Of a stretch of DNA of 61,126 nt, positions 20,413-29,606 are shown piece after piece; position 1 is the stretch's first letter; each line of letters opens with the position of its first letter. The notes under the pieces are model-generated. The model was not told the DNA's origin. It did no database searches and was given only the letters and a program-made list of their open reading frames with translations. The position numbers and the translations under genes were made by a program. The stretch is from the NCBI GenBank assembly GCA_003695765.1, contig RFHQ01000096.1, forward strand, positions 1-61,126, written 5' to 3'. The stretch is from Gammaproteobacteria bacterium (lineage in GTDB: Bacteria; Pseudomonadota; Gammaproteobacteria; Steroidobacterales; GCA-2729495).

Positions 20413-21272
20413 ACGGCGCGGCGGCGGGCGGGCCCGTGCCGGTTGCGGCACTGCAGATGACCAGTGGCGAAGACCGGGAACGCAACCTGCGCGACGCCCG
20501 CGCACTGGTGCGAGAGGCGGCCGCGGCCGGGGCGCGCCTGGCTGTGTTGCCGGAAAACTTCGCGTTGATGTCCGCCGACGAGCGCCGGCGCTGGCGAGCC
20601 GCCGAACCGGATGGTCACGGCCCGATCCAGGACGCGCTCGCGGACATGGCGGCCGCCAGCGGTGTCTGGCTGGTCGGCGGCAGCCTGCCGATCGCCGCCG
20701 CCCAGAACCGGCCGCCCGCATCGGCCTGCTGCGTGTACGATCCGGGCGGCCGGCGGCGGGCGCGTTACGACAAGATCCACCTGTTCGACGTCGACGTGCC
20801 CGGTTCGGGGGAACGCTATCGGGAATCCGCGACGACGACGCCGGGCGAGTTGCCGGTCGCGCTGGACACGCCTTGGGGGCGGCTCGGCCTGGCGGTGTGC
20901 TACGATCTGCGCTTTCCGGAACTGTTCCGGCAGCTATCGGAACAGGGCGCGGAGATCTTCGCGGTGCCGGCCGCATTTACCCGCGCGACCGGCCGCGCCC
21001 ACTGGGACGTATTGCTGCGCGCCCGCGCGATCGAAAACCTCGCCCATGTCATCGCCGCGGCGCAGGCGGGCACGCATCCCGGCGGACGCCGGACCTGGGG
21101 GCACACGGCGATCGTGGAGCCCTGGGGCGAGATCGTCGCGCAGCGGGCAAGCGCGCCGGGCGTGGTGCTCGCGGAACTGGATCCGCAGCGGACTCGGCGG
21201 TTGCGCGAACAGTTCCCGGCGCTGCAGCACCGGCGGCTGGGCGGAAAGGACAGGGATGACGGACGCAACTGA
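20409..21272 (+). CDS. Carbon-nitrogen hydrolase (Nit/YbeM family)
   Basis: Nitrilase-superfamily amidase, probably close to Nit1/YbeM, which hydrolyses deaminated glutathione as metabolite repair. 287 residues. The triad is visible: Glu in [10 protein letters not shown], Lys in [11 protein letters not shown] and Cys in [13 protein letters not shown]. The GTG overlaps the yhdP stop and the 3' end overlaps tldD by 17 bases. The exact substrate cannot be read from sequence. Confidence 0.92.
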   Translation: MNGAAAGGPVPVAALQMTSGEDRERNLRDARALVREAAAAGARLAVLPENFALMSADERRRWRAAEPDGHGPIQDALADMAAASGVWLVGGSLPIAAAQNRPPASACCVYDPGGRRRARYDKIHLFDVDVPGSGERYRESATTTPGELPVALDTPWGRLGLAVCYDLRFPELFRQLSEQGAEIFAVPAAFTRATGRAHWDVLLRARAIENLAHVIAAAQAGTHPGGRRTWGHTAIVEPWGEIVAQRASAPGVVLAELDPQRTRRLREQFPALQHRRLGGKDRDDGRN

Positions 21273-22716
21273 CGGTAAGGCGCTGGTACTGGCGCGGCAG
21301 GCATTGCTGGCGCCGGCCGGACTCGACGAAGGACACCTGCAACAGGCCCTGAACAGCCTGATGCGCCCCGGTGTCGAGACCGGCGAGTTGTACTTCCAGG
21401 TCGCTCGCCACGAGGCCTGGTCGCTGGAGGATGGCATCGTCCGCGAGGGCAGCCACAGTATCGAGCGTGGTGTCGGCGTCCGCGCGATCAGTGGCGAGAA
21501 GACCGGTTTCGCCTATTCCGACGAGATCCTGCTGCCGGCGTTGCTGCAGGTTTCCGATGCCGCCGCAGCCATTGCGCGGCACGGGCAGGAGGGCGCGGTC
21601 AGGGCCTGGCGGCCGCTGACCCGCGAGCAGCCGCTGTATCCGCCGATCGACCCGCTCGACAGCCTCGACGATGACGACAAGCTGCAACTGCTGCAGGACG
21701 TCGACCGGGCGACGCGGGCGCTGGACCCGCGCGTGCAGCAGGTCAATGCAAGCATCGCGGCGGTTCACGAGATCGTGCTGGTCGTCTCCAGCGACGGGGT
21801 CTACGCAGCCGACGTGCGGCCTCTGGTGCGCATGAATGTGTCGGTGATCGTCGAGGATCACGGGCGGCGCGAACAGGGCTACTGCGGCGCCGGTGGCCGC
21901 TTCGGCTACGAGCACTTCAGGCGCGACGGGCGGGCCCGCGGACTCGGCGCCGAGGCGCTGCGCCAGGCGCTGGTGAACCTGGAAGCGGTGCCGGCGCCGG
22001 CGGGCGAGATGGTCGTGGTGCTGGGGCCGGGCTGGCCGGGCGTGCTGCTGCACGAGGCCATCGGCCACGGCCTCGAAGGCGATTTCAATCGCAAGGGCAC
22101 GTCGGCCTTCGCCGGGCGGCTCGGCGAGAAGGTTGCCTCGGAGCTGTGCACCGTGGTCGACGATGGCAGCCTGCCCGGGCGCCGAGGCTCTCTGAACCTG
22201 GACGACGAGGGCACGCCGACCGGACGGACGACCCTGATCGAGAACGGCAAGCTCTGCGCCTACATGCAGGACCGGCTGAATGCGCGCCTGATGGGCATGC
22301 AGCCGACCGGCAACGGCCGGCGGCAATCCTTTGCTCACCTGCCGATGCCCCGGATGACGAACACCTTCATGTTGCCCGGGCCGCACGCGCCGGAGGAGAT
22401 CATCGCGTCGGTCAAGCAGGGCATCTACGCGCAGAACTTCGGCGGCGGCCAGGTCGACATCACGTCCGGGAAATTCGTGTTCTCCGCCAGCGAGGCCTAC
22501 CTGATCGAGAACGGCAAGCTCGGCGCCCCGATCCGGGACGCGACCCTGATCGGCGACGGGCCGTCGGTCCTGCGCAAGGTGTCGATGGTCGGCAACGACC
22601 TGCAGCTCGACGAAGGCGTCGGCATCTGCGGCAAGGACGGACAGTCGGTGCCGGTCGGCGTCGGCCAGCCGACGCTGCGGATCGACGGGTTGACCGTCGG
22701 CGGCACGGCCGGCTGA
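21256..22716 (+). CDS. tldD: Metalloprotease TldD
   Basis: Zinc metalloprotease subunit of the TldD/TldE heterodimer, which trims unfolded peptides (microcin B17, CcdA) in the cytoplasm. 486 residues. The HExxxH motif is in [15 protein letters not shown]; later blocks [15 protein letters not shown] and [20 protein letters not shown] are typical. The ATG at 21256 lies within the nitrilase 3' end. The partner gene tldE/pmbA lies 0.9 kb downstream, past a small gene and purE. Confidence 0.97.
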   Translation: MTDATDGKALVLARQALLAPAGLDEGHLQQALNSLMRPGVETGELYFQVARHEAWSLEDGIVREGSHSIERGVGVRAISGEKTGFAYSDEILLPALLQVSDAAAAIARHGQEGAVRAWRPLTREQPLYPPIDPLDSLDDDDKLQLLQDVDRATRALDPRVQQVNASIAAVHEIVLVVSSDGVYAADVRPLVRMNVSVIVEDHGRREQGYCGAGGRFGYEHFRRDGRARGLGAEALRQALVNLEAVPAPAGEMVVVLGPGWPGVLLHEAIGHGLEGDFNRKGTSAFAGRLGEKVASELCTVVDDGSLPGRRGSLNLDDEGTPTGRTTLIENGKLCAYMQDRLNARLMGMQPTGNGRRQSFAHLPMPRMTNTFMLPGPHAPEEIIASVKQGIYAQNFGGGQVDITSGKFVFSASEAYLIENGKLGAPIRDATLIGDGPSVLRKVSMVGNDLQLDEGVGICGKDGQSVPVGVGQPTLRIDGLTVGGTAG

Positions 22717-22731
22717 GCCGCGGAGGACACG

Positions 22732-22953
22732 ATGCGACTGTGGCTGTCCAAGCCGCTCTACGAGCTGCTGCCCTGGTTCTACATGCTGGCCGGCCTGGCC
22801 TCGCTGGCGGGGACCGTCTATCTTGACTACTGGTACTGGCCGACGATCTGCCTTGTGACCGGTATCGCCTGCCTGACCGGCGGGCTGGTGATCTGGCTGC
22901 GGCGCAAGGATTTCCGCAGGCACCGGCCGCCGCGCGCCTCGCGGCCGGACTGA
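22732..22953 (+). CDS. Small two-helix membrane protein
   Basis: 73 residues, unassigned. Two hydrophobic helices (about 12-30 and 36-55), with a tryptophan/tyrosine-rich turn YLDYWYWP between them and a basic tail (RRKDFRRHRPPR) that should be cytoplasmic. GGAGG lies a few bases before the ATG. It starts 15 bases after tldD and is probably in the same transcript. The gene ends tail-to-tail with purE. No function assigned. Confidence 0.7.
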   Translation: MRLWLSKPLYELLPWFYMLAGLASLAGTVYLDYWYWPTICLVTGIACLTGGLVIWLRRKDFRRHRPPRASRPD

Positions 22954-22963
22954 AGCCGCGCGT

Positions 22964-23455
22964 TCAGGCCTCGCGTGGGTCCGGCAGGTTGACGACGGCT
23001 TCCGTCTGCCGCCGCCGGAAATCGTCGAGCGCTGCGGCGACCGTTTCGTCGCCTAGCGCGAGAATCGACGCTGCCAGGACCGCCGCGTTGACGGCGCCCG
23101 GCTTGCCGATCGCCAGCGTGCCCACCGGCACGCCGCCGGGCATCTGCGACATCGACAGCAGGGCGTCCATGCCGCCGGTGGCCTTGGAGTACATCGGCAC
23201 GCCGAGCACCGGCAGCGGCGTGATCGCGGCGCAGGCGCCGGGCAGGGCCGCCGCGAGGCCGGCGGCCGCGATGATGACCTTCAGGCCGCGCTCGCGGGCG
23301 CTGCCACAGTACTCATGCAGCTTCGCCGGCGCCCGATGCGCCGAGATCACGCGCACCTCGTGTTCGATGCCGAAGACATCCAGCGTGCTCGATGCATGCT
23401 GCATCGTGTCCCAGTCGGACTGTGAGCCGAGGATGATGGCGACCCGTGCGCTCAT
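22964..23455 (-). CDS. purE: N5-carboxyaminoimidazole ribonucleotide mutase PurE
   Basis: Class I PurE converts N5-CAIR to CAIR in purine synthesis. 163 residues. Motifs: [12 protein letters not shown] (~7-18), [25 protein letters not shown] and [24 protein letters not shown] follows near the C-terminus. The PurK partner is not in the window. Divergent from pmbA; reading its own strand, the leader has TAACAT-like -10 sequence. purC lies 3 kb away. Confidence 0.96.
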   Translation of the reverse strand: MSARVAIILGSQSDWDTMQHASSTLDVFGIEHEVRVISAHRAPAKLHEYCGSARERGLKVIIAAAGLAAALPGACAAITPLPVLGVPMYSKATGGMDALLSMSQMPGGVPVGTLAIGKPGAVNAAVLAASILALGDETVAAALDDFRRRQTEAVVNLPDPREA

Positions 23456-23581
23456 ATTGGCTTTGCCCCTGTCGCTGCCCGGCCGGAACAGCCGACTGCC
23501 TATGTTAGCGCAGTCTTATGGGTGGCGCTGCGCCGGCGAGGCGCTAGACTAGGCCGGTTTCAGCCGCTTGGTCGCATCCCC

Positions 23582-24913
23582 ATGCAGGCAGGCAAGGACA
23601 GCTCGGAACTCGAACAGATCATCGCTGATGCGCTGGCCCTGGCGGCCGAGCAGGGCGCGAGCCAGGCGGAGGCCGCCGCCAGTTCCGGCACAGGGCTGAG
23701 CGTGACCGTGCGCCTGCGCGAAGTCGAGACGCTGGAATATCACCGTGACCAGGGCCTGTCGCTCAGCGTCTATTTCGGCCGCCGCAAGGGCAGCGCCAGC
23801 ACCTCGGATCTGGCGCCGGAGGTCGTGCGCGAGGTCGTGCTCAAGGCCTGCTCGCTCGCGCGCCATGCCGCCGAGGACCCTGCCAACGGCCTCGCGGATC
23901 CGGCCCGGCTGGCGCGCGAAATCCCGGACCTGGATCTCTGGCATCCCTGGGATCTGGAACCAGCGGCCGCGATCGAGCTGGCGACCGAATGCGAGTCCGC
24001 GGCGCTGGACAGCGATCCGCGGATCGGCAATTCCGAAGGCGCGACCGTGTCCACGCATGCCGGTTGCCGCGCCTATGGCAACAGCCATGGCTTCCTCGCG
24101 GCCTATCCGGGTAGCCAGCACAGCATTTCCTGCGCGGTGCTGGCCGTCGACGGCGGCGTGATGGAGCGCGACTTCGAGTACAGCGTGGCCCGGCATCCCG
24201 ACGAGTTGCTGGCCGTCGCGCAGATCGGCCGGGAAGCGGCCGGCCGGGCAGTGGCCCGGCTCGGCGCCCGCAAGCTGGGGACCACCAGCGTGCCGGTGCT
24301 CTACCCGGCGCGCCTCGCGCGCAGCCTGTTCGGGCACTTCGTCGCCGCCGTGTCCGGCGGCAACCTGTACCGCAAGGCCAGCTTCCTGGTCGACAGCCAG
24401 GGCCGGCAGGTGTTCGCGCCGATCGTGCAGCTGGTGGAACGCCCGCATATTCCGCGCGGGCTCGGCAGCGCGCCCTTCGACGACGAAGGGGTCGCGACGC
24501 AGGACCGGACCCTCGTCGGTGACGGCGTCGTCCAGGGCTATGTGCTCGGCAGTTACTACGCGCGCAAGCTCGGTCTCGAGAGCACCGGCAATGCCGGCGG
24601 CATCCACAACGTCGTGGTCGGCGATACCGGCGAGAATTTCGCCGACCTGCTGGCGGGCATGTCGCGAGGCTTGCTGCTGACCGAACTGATCGGGCAGGGC
24701 GTCAATCTCGTGACCGGCGATTATTCGCGCGGCGCCGCCGGTTTCTGGGTCGAGAACGGAGAAATCCAGTACCCGGTGCACGAGGTCACGGTCGCCGGCA
24801 ACCTGCGCGACATGTTTCGGCAGATCCAGGCGATCGGCAACGACCTCGACCTGCGTGGCAGCATTCGCAGCGGCTCAGTCCTGGTCGACGGCATGACCGT
24901 CGCCGGCAGCTGA
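23582..24913 (+). CDS. pmbA: TldE / PmbA metalloprotease partner
   Basis: Second subunit of the TldD/TldE protease. 443 residues from the ATG at 23582; an upstream in-frame start at 23522 would lie in the promoter region. Family blocks: VRLREVETLEYHRDQGLSLSV, GNSHGFLAAYPGSQHSISC, LYRKASFLVDSQG and GNAGGIHNVVV. No HExxxH is present, as expected: TldE lacks the metal site. A TAGACT -10-like hexamer at 23545-23550 may drive it. The 3' end overlaps the convergent YihY gene by 39 bases. Confidence 0.95.
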   Translation: MQAGKDSSELEQIIADALALAAEQGASQAEAAASSGTGLSVTVRLREVETLEYHRDQGLSLSVYFGRRKGSASTSDLAPEVVREVVLKACSLARHAAEDPANGLADPARLAREIPDLDLWHPWDLEPAAAIELATECESAALDSDPRIGNSEGATVSTHAGCRAYGNSHGFLAAYPGSQHSISCAVLAVDGGVMERDFEYSVARHPDELLAVAQIGREAAGRAVARLGARKLGTTSVPVLYPARLARSLFGHFVAAVSGGNLYRKASFLVDSQGRQVFAPIVQLVERPHIPRGLGSAPFDDEGVATQDRTLVGDGVVQGYVLGSYYARKLGLESTGNAGGIHNVVVGDTGENFADLLAGMSRGLLLTELIGQGVNLVTGDYSRGAAGFWVENGEIQYPVHEVTVAGNLRDMFRQIQAIGNDLDLRGSIRSGSVLVDGMTVAGS

Positions 24914-26131
24914 CGCCAGCTGCAGGTCGAGCAGGGCGTAGAGGTCCGTGTCGCCGAAGGCCCGATCGATCGCTGCCTGCAGGCGCGCGCCGGCCTGCTG
25001 CACCACCGGTGGCCACTGCCCTTCCGGGAAGACATCGGCCGACTGGGGTTCGCGCACCGCGGCCAGGATCTCGCGCAACTGGATCCGGCGCGGATCGCGG
25101 CTCGGCAGCAGTTCGTTGCGTTCAGTGCGCAGCAGCAGGCCGGCATGTTCCAGCCGGCTGACGGTCGGCAGCAGGACCACGACCGGCAGCCCCAGCAACT
25201 GCGAGACATCGTCCAGCCGCGGCTGCTGCCGCTGCGCGCGAAAGGCCTCGGCGACCACGGCCATGATGCTCAGTGCGATCTGTTCCCGCTGACGGCTGCC
25301 GAGGTAGAGCGGCCGGTAGCCCAGCCGCAGCTGTTCCGGGTGCTGGAAATAGAACGCCACTTGAGCACCGACCAGCAGGATCAGCCAGCAGAGGTATAGC
25401 CAGATCAGCGCGATGATGACGATCGCGAAAGTCGAGTAGATCGTCAGCGTGCGCGCGGAACTGGCAACGAAGCTGGCGAACAGCACGCCGGAGGTGGCCC
25501 AGAGGACACCACCGGTGAGGCCGCCGACCAGCGCCGCGCGGAGGCGGACGCGCGTGTTCGGCAGAAACCAGTAGACGAAGGTGAAGCCGAGCACGACCAG
25601 CGCATAGGGCGCCAGCTTGCCGAGCAGCAGCAGGGTCTCGTCGACCGGCGCGAATTCGGCGACCTCCCGGATCAGGCTGTTGCTGCGCAATCCGGCGATC
25701 AATGTCAGCGCCGTGACCATGACGACCGGGCCCAGCAGGATCACGCTGAGGTATTCACTGAGCCGCTGCGCGAGGTTGCGCGACTGCTCCACGCGCCAGA
25801 TGAAATTGAAACTGTCTTCGACCTTCTGGGCCATCGACACCGTGGTGACGAAGAGCAACACCAGGCCGACGCCGGCGAGCACATCGCCTTTGACGTTCTC
25901 GACGAAGCCGATCACCTGGTTCGTCAGTTCGACGCCGCGCTCCCCGAGCGGGGCCAGCAGGTTGTACAGCAGGGGCTCCATCTGCTTGTGAACGCCGAAG
26001 CCCTTCAGCACCGAGAAGCTGATCGCCAGCAGCGGAACGATCGACAGTATGGTGACGTAGACCAGGCCCATCGCGCGCAGCGGCAGATTGCCGGCGATCG
26101 AGTCGCGCAGTACGGCATAGACGAAACGCAC
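24875..26131 (-). CDS. YihY/UPF0761 family membrane protein
   Basis: Multi-pass inner-membrane protein of the YihY (BrkB, once called RNase BN) family, function unknown. From the GTG at 26131 it is 418 residues: six hydrophobic helices in the first ~270 residues with family blocks LVYVTILSIVPLLA and ALVGGLTGGVLWA. A soluble C-terminal domain of ~150 residues follows, with winged-helix-like character (LDDVSQLLGLPVVVLLPTVSRLEHAGLL). The frame stays open 30 codons upstream with family-like sequence (IDALILKLESWLWS), so the true start is probably upstream, possibly the ATC at 26219-26221 behind GGGAG. The 3' end overlaps pmbA. Confidence 0.88.
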   Translation of the reverse strand: MRFVYAVLRDSIAGNLPLRAMGLVYVTILSIVPLLAISFSVLKGFGVHKQMEPLLYNLLAPLGERGVELTNQVIGFVENVKGDVLAGVGLVLLFVTTVSMAQKVEDSFNFIWRVEQSRNLAQRLSEYLSVILLGPVVMVTALTLIAGLRSNSLIREVAEFAPVDETLLLLGKLAPYALVVLGFTFVYWFLPNTRVRLRAALVGGLTGGVLWATSGVLFASFVASSARTLTIYSTFAIVIIALIWLYLCWLILLVGAQVAFYFQHPEQLRLGYRPLYLGSRQREQIALSIMAVVAEAFRAQRQQPRLDDVSQLLGLPVVVLLPTVSRLEHAGLLLRTERNELLPSRDPRRIQLREILAAVREPQSADVFPEGQWPPVVQQAGARLQAAIDRAFGDTDLYALLDLQLASAAGDGHAVDQD

Positions 26132-26256
26132 CAGCTTGACGCCGGCCTGTGGCCAACGCGGCAGTTGCTCGACCCGGGCGGACCACAGCCAGGATTCCAG
26201 CTTGAGAATCAGTGCGTCGATGGAGGGGGCTCCCGTGGCGTCGCGCCGGCAGGCCC

Positions 26257-26262
26257 ATTGTA
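26257..26262 (-). promoter_or_regulatory. -10 element for the YihY gene
   Basis: TACAAT on the minus strand lies just after the purC stop. The predicted transcript start (~26250) is upstream of a GGGAG and the ATC at 26221, and allows the longer YihY protein. Confidence 0.35.
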
Positions 26263-26281
26263 GCCGCGATCGCCGCCCGGC

Positions 26282-27166
26282 TCAGTCGATCAACAGCGCA
26301 GCCGCCTGCCGGTATTTCTCGCTGGTGCGCCGGATCACCTCCGGCGGCAGCTTCGGCCCCGGTGGCTTCTTGTTCCAGTCGAGCGTTTCCAGGTAGTCGC
26401 GCACGTACTGCTTGTCGAAGCTCGGCGGGCTGATGCCCGTGCGGTAGGCCTCGGCCGGCCAGAAGCGCGAGGAGTCCGGCGTCAGGACCTCGTCGATCAG
26501 GTACAGCTCGCCGGCCTCGTCCAGGCCAAACTCGAATTTGGTATCGGCGATGATGATCCCGCGGCTCGCTGCGTACTCGGCCCCCTGGCGGTAGATTTCG
26601 ATGGCCAGATCGCGCACGCGCCCGGCCAGTTCGGCGCCGATGAGCTCGGCGGCCTCGTCGAAGCTGATGTTCTCGTCGTGTTCGCCGGCCTCGGCTTTCG
26701 TGGCCGGTGTGAAGATCGGTTCGGGCAGCCGGGCGGCCTGTTCCAGGCCGCCCGGCAGCTCGATCCCGCAGACCCGCCCGGTCGCCTGATAGTCCTTCCA
26801 GCCGGAGCCGATCAGGTAGCCGCGGACCACCGCCTCGATCGGCAGCGGCTGCAGGCGCCGCGCGACCGTGGCACGGCTGGCCAGTTGCGCGCGCAGTGCG
26901 GCATCGCGGATCGCCGCCTCCAGTGGCAGCTCGGCCAGGTGATTCGGCACGATCGCCGTGGTGCGCGCAAACCAGAAATTGGAAAGCCGGGTCAGGACCT
27001 CGCCCTTGCCCGGAATCGGGTCCGGCAGCACGACATCGAAGGCCGATAGCCGGTCCGTCGCCACGATCAGCAGGTGCCGGTCGTCGATCGCGTAGATGTC
27101 GCGCACCTTGCCCTGGCCGAGCTTCCGCAGTTCCGGTATCCGTGACTCGTAGAGTGCGTCTTGCAT
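26282..27166 (-). CDS. purC: SAICAR synthetase PurC
   Basis: Condenses CAIR with aspartate in purine biosynthesis. 294 residues from the ATG at 27166; the frame is open far upstream without family similarity. Motifs: [27 protein letters not shown] (from ~18), [24 protein letters not shown], and IADTKFEFG followed by [15 protein letters not shown]. It is the longer PurC type with the C-terminal [14 protein letters not shown] minus-strand TACAAT at 27212-27217 gives a ~40-base leader. Confidence 0.97.
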   Translation of the reverse strand: MQDALYESRIPELRKLGQGKVRDIYAIDDRHLLIVATDRLSAFDVVLPDPIPGKGEVLTRLSNFWFARTTAIVPNHLAELPLEAAIRDAALRAQLASRATVARRLQPLPIEAVVRGYLIGSGWKDYQATGRVCGIELPGGLEQAARLPEPIFTPATKAEAGEHDENISFDEAAELIGAELAGRVRDLAIEIYRQGAEYAASRGIIIADTKFEFGLDEAGELYLIDEVLTPDSSRFWPAEAYRTGISPPSFDKQYVRDYLETLDWNKKPPGPKLPPEVIRRTSEKYRQAAALLID

Positions 27167-27210
27167 GCCGGCCGTCCTCGCGGCGCGTTCTGCCCGCGGA
27201 AAAAAACGGC

Positions 27211-27217
27211 TATTGTA
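27211..27217. promoter_or_regulatory. Shared -10 region of divergent purC and djlA
   Basis: On the minus strand TACAAT (27217-27212) fits a -10 for purC. On the plus strand TATTGT (27211-27216) could serve djlA, starting ~30 bases before its GTG. An A-tract (AAAAAA) lies just to the left. No PUR-box palindrome was recognised. -35 hexamers are not convincing on either strand. Confidence 0.4.
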
Positions 27218-27247
27218 TCGTGGTCTGACCGGCTCGGGGCGTGGTGC

Positions 27248-28069
27248 GTGGCCAAGTGGATCGGCAAACTGGGCGGCGGCCTGCTGGGATACATCGCCGG
27301 CGGACCGATCTGGGCCGCGATCGGCGTCCTGCTCGGTCACCAGTACGACCGCGGCCTGACCGGCTTCGCGCGCGAGCATGAGCGCGGCAGCGGGATGAGC
27401 GGGAGCCGGCCGTCCAGCGCGGCGCGCCAGCGGGCCTTCTTCGAGGCGACCTTCCGCGTCATGGGCCATCTGGCCAAGGCGGACGGCCGGGTATCGGAAG
27501 CCGAGATCCAGGCGGCCCGGGAAATCATGCACCGGCTGCGCCTGCACCCGGAGGCCGTGCGCCGGGCGATCGAACTGTTCACCGAGGGCAAGCAGCCCGG
27601 CTTTTCGCTGGCGGCACAGCTGGCCGCGTTCCGGCGCGCCTGCGGCCGTGACCCGGCCCTGCTGAGAGATTTTCTCGAATTCCAGATGGATCTCGTGCTG
27701 GCCAAGGGCGGTATTGCGCCGAGCGAGCGCGAGCTGCTGTGGCGGATTGCGGACCAGCTCGGGATCTCGCGAGCGGAGCTGGCCCAGATCGAAGCCGTGC
27801 TGCGCGCCCGGCGCAGCTTCGGCGGCCGGCGCCGGCGGGCGGCGGACGGTGGCGACGCGCTGGCCGCCGCCTACCGCGCGCTCGGCATCGAGGCCGGCGC
27901 CAGCGACCGCGAGGTCAAGACCGCCTACCGCCGGCTGATGAACCAGCACCACCCGGACAAGCTGGTCTCGCGCGGCCTGCCGGACTCGATGCTCGATGCG
28001 GCAAAGGAGCGTACCCGGGAGATTCGCGCGGCCTACGAGCTGATCAAGGAGCGCCGGGGCCTGAAGTGA
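27248..28069 (+). CDS. djlA: Co-chaperone DjlA (TerB-like + J domain)
   Basis: Membrane-anchored DnaJ-like co-chaperone of DnaK. 273 residues from the GTG at 27248, chosen because [28 protein letters not shown] is the normal DjlA membrane N-terminus; the frame is open further upstream into the purC promoter. A TerB-like helical domain (~60-170; [19 protein letters not shown]) precedes a basic linker and a C-terminal J domain with the HPD motif in MNQHHPDKL. rpe follows in 39 bases. Confidence 0.93.
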   Translation: MAKWIGKLGGGLLGYIAGGPIWAAIGVLLGHQYDRGLTGFAREHERGSGMSGSRPSSAARQRAFFEATFRVMGHLAKADGRVSEAEIQAAREIMHRLRLHPEAVRRAIELFTEGKQPGFSLAAQLAAFRRACGRDPALLRDFLEFQMDLVLAKGGIAPSERELLWRIADQLGISRAELAQIEAVLRARRSFGGRRRRAADGGDALAAAYRALGIEAGASDREVKTAYRRLMNQHHPDKLVSRGLPDSMLDAAKERTREIRAAYELIKERRGLK

Positions 28070-28071
28070 CG

Positions 28072-28080
28072 TGCTAGTAT
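28072..28080 (+). promoter_or_regulatory. Extended -10 promoter element before rpe
   Basis: TGcTAGTAT ends at 28080 and overlaps the ATG at 28079. A transcript starting ~28087 would exclude that ATG and favour the GTG at 28109. Confidence 0.4.
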
Positions 28081-28108
28081 GGCCGCGGCTTCTGCGGGGA
28101 TTGCCAAG

Positions 28109-28804
28109 GTGGCGGACTTCCTGATTGCGCCCTCGATCCTGTCGGCCGATTTCGCGCGTCTCGGCGAGGAAGTGGACACGGTGCTCGCGGCCGGCGCCGA
28201 TGTCGTGCACTTCGACGTCATGGACAATCATTACGTGCCGAATTTGACCGTCGGCCCGCTGGTCTGCGAAGCCCTGCGTCGGCACGGTGTCAGCGCGCCG
28301 ATCGATGTGCACCTGATGGTCCGGCCCGTGGATCGGCTGATCGAGGATTTCGCCGCGGCCGGCGCCAGCTATATCAGCTTCCACCCGGAGGCCAGCGAGC
28401 ACGTGGACCGCAGCATCGAGCTGATCCGCCAGCGAGGCTGCCGGGCCGGCCTGGCTCTGAACCCGGCAACCCCGCTGGACTGGCTGGACTACACGCTCGA
28501 CAAGCTGGACCTCGTGCTCGTCATGTCGGTCAACCCGGGTTTCGGTGGGCAGGCCTTCATTCCGCGGTCGCTGGACAAACTCAGGGCCGTGCGCGAGCGC
28601 ATCCGAGCCAGCGGCCGGCAGGTCCGGCTCGAGGTCGATGGCGGGATCAAGCCGGAGAATATCGCGGCGGTCGCGGCCGCCGGCGCCGACATGTTCGTGG
28701 CTGGCTCGGCGATCTTCGGCAGCGACGACTACGCAGCCACGATCGCGGCGATGCGCAAGGAACTGGCAGCCGCGGCGGCGGGCGCCGCGGCTGCCGTCGG
28801 TTGA
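28109..28804 (+). CDS. rpe: Ribulose-phosphate 3-epimerase Rpe
   Basis: Interconverts ribulose-5-P and xylulose-5-P in the pentose phosphate pathway. From the GTG at 28109 it is 231 residues with the usual N-terminus [20 protein letters not shown]; the ATG at 28079 would add ten residues and sits in a -10-like hexamer. TIM-barrel motifs: [43 protein letters not shown] and [10 protein letters not shown], then FVAGSAIFG. The alanine-rich tail ([12 protein letters not shown]) looks disordered. Convergent with the CRP gene. Confidence 0.95.
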   Translation: MADFLIAPSILSADFARLGEEVDTVLAAGADVVHFDVMDNHYVPNLTVGPLVCEALRRHGVSAPIDVHLMVRPVDRLIEDFAAAGASYISFHPEASEHVDRSIELIRQRGCRAGLALNPATPLDWLDYTLDKLDLVLVMSVNPGFGGQAFIPRSLDKLRAVRERIRASGRQVRLEVDGGIKPENIAAVAAAGADMFVAGSAIFGSDDYAATIAAMRKELAAAAAGAAAAVG

Positions 28805-28817
28805 CCCGCGGCCGTGC

Positions 28818-29486
28818 TCAGACGGCGGTCGCGCTGATGGTCTGCTTCGGCCGGGCGTTGTAGACGACGATCGTCTTGCCGCTGGCCGACACCAGGCCCT
28901 GTTCTTCCAGTACCTTCAGGACGCGACCGGCCATTTCCCGGGAGCAGCCGACCAGACGGCTCAGCTCCTGGCGGCTGACCTTGATCTGCATGCCGTCCGG
29001 GTGCGTCATCGCGTCCGGCTCGTTGCACAGATCCATGATCGCGTGTGCCACGCGCCCGGTGACATCGACGAAGGCCAGATCGCCGAGCTTGCGGTTGGTG
29101 CGGTCGAGCCGCGAGGCGAGCTGAGTCGCCAGCTCGAACACCAGGCCCGGGCTTTCGCTGGCGATCTGCCGGAAGCGCGGGTAGGTCATCTCGGCGATTT
29201 CCGACGCGACCCGGGTGCGCACCCAGGCACTGCGCGACGGCTGTTCGTGGAACAGGCCCATTTCGCCGAAGAACTGGCCCTTGTTCAGGTAGGCCAGCAC
29301 CATCTCGTTGCCGTCCTCGTCCTCGATCATGACTTCGACCGAGCCGTCGATGATGTAGTACAGGCTGTCCGGCGTATCACCGGCATGAATCATCACGGTC
29401 TTGGCCGGCACCGTGCGCACGCGACAATAGGTCAGGAACCGGTTGATGGCCGGTATGTCGCTTAAGGCCTTGGCATTGTTGGCCAT
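28818..29486 (-). CDS. crp: CRP/Vfr family cAMP-responsive transcription regulator
   Basis: Global regulator, Vfr/CRP branch. 222 residues from the ATG at 29486, which has a strong Shine-Dalgarno (GGGGAGAGAG) 3 bases before it; a TTG at 29501 would include that site and is rejected. The cyclic-nucleotide domain has [21 protein letters not shown], keeping the phosphate-binding Arg-Ser. The dimer helix has RTNRK where E. coli CRP has Thr127-Ser128. The [24 protein letters not shown] is near-identical to Vfr and Clp. A CRP-like site and a good promoter lie upstream. Confidence 0.93.
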   Translation of the reverse strand: MANNAKALSDIPAINRFLTYCRVRTVPAKTVMIHAGDTPDSLYYIIDGSVEVMIEDEDGNEMVLAYLNKGQFFGEMGLFHEQPSRSAWVRTRVASEIAEMTYPRFRQIASESPGLVFELATQLASRLDRTNRKLGDLAFVDVTGRVAHAIMDLCNEPDAMTHPDGMQIKVSRQELSRLVGCSREMAGRVLKVLEEQGLVSASGKTIVVYNARPKQTISATAV

Positions 29487-29514
29487 ATGCTCTCTCCCCA
29501 ATAACCCGCAGCCG

Positions 29515-29543
29515 ATTTAACCCGCGTTCAACATAAGATTCAA
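29515..29543 (-). promoter_or_regulatory. Promoter of the crp gene
   Basis: TTGAAT (29543-29538) and TTAAAT (29520-29515) are separated by exactly 17 bases on the minus strand. The predicted start is near 29508, giving a ~20-base leader with GGGGAGAGAG before the ATG. Confidence 0.6.
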
Positions 29544-29559
29544 TTCGTTGCGGCGGTTT

Positions 29560-29575
29560 TGTGACTTGCGTCTCA
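29560..29575. promoter_or_regulatory. Possible CRP binding site upstream of crp
   Basis: TGTGA-CTTGCG-TCTCA matches 9 of 10 defined positions of the CRP consensus TGTGA-N6-TCACA. Its centre is about 60 bases upstream of the predicted crp start, the Class I activation position, suggesting autoregulation. Confidence 0.45.
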
Positions 29576-29606
29576 TCTCGCCGGGGGCTGGCGCCATGGC
29601 CCGCCG

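Noticed and set aside
17587-20976. 1129-codon open frame on the minus strand across yhdP
   Set aside because: It is antisense to a clear YhdP homologue, has no recognisable domain and an arginine/alanine/glutamine-rich composition typical of a high-GC shadow frame.
23545-23550. TAGACT as the pmbA -10
   Set aside because: Only four of six positions match and no -35 is found; mentioned in the gene entry only.
27167-28402. 412-codon N-terminal extension of PurC
   Set aside because: It is antisense to djlA and rpe; PurC family sequence begins at the ATG at 27166.
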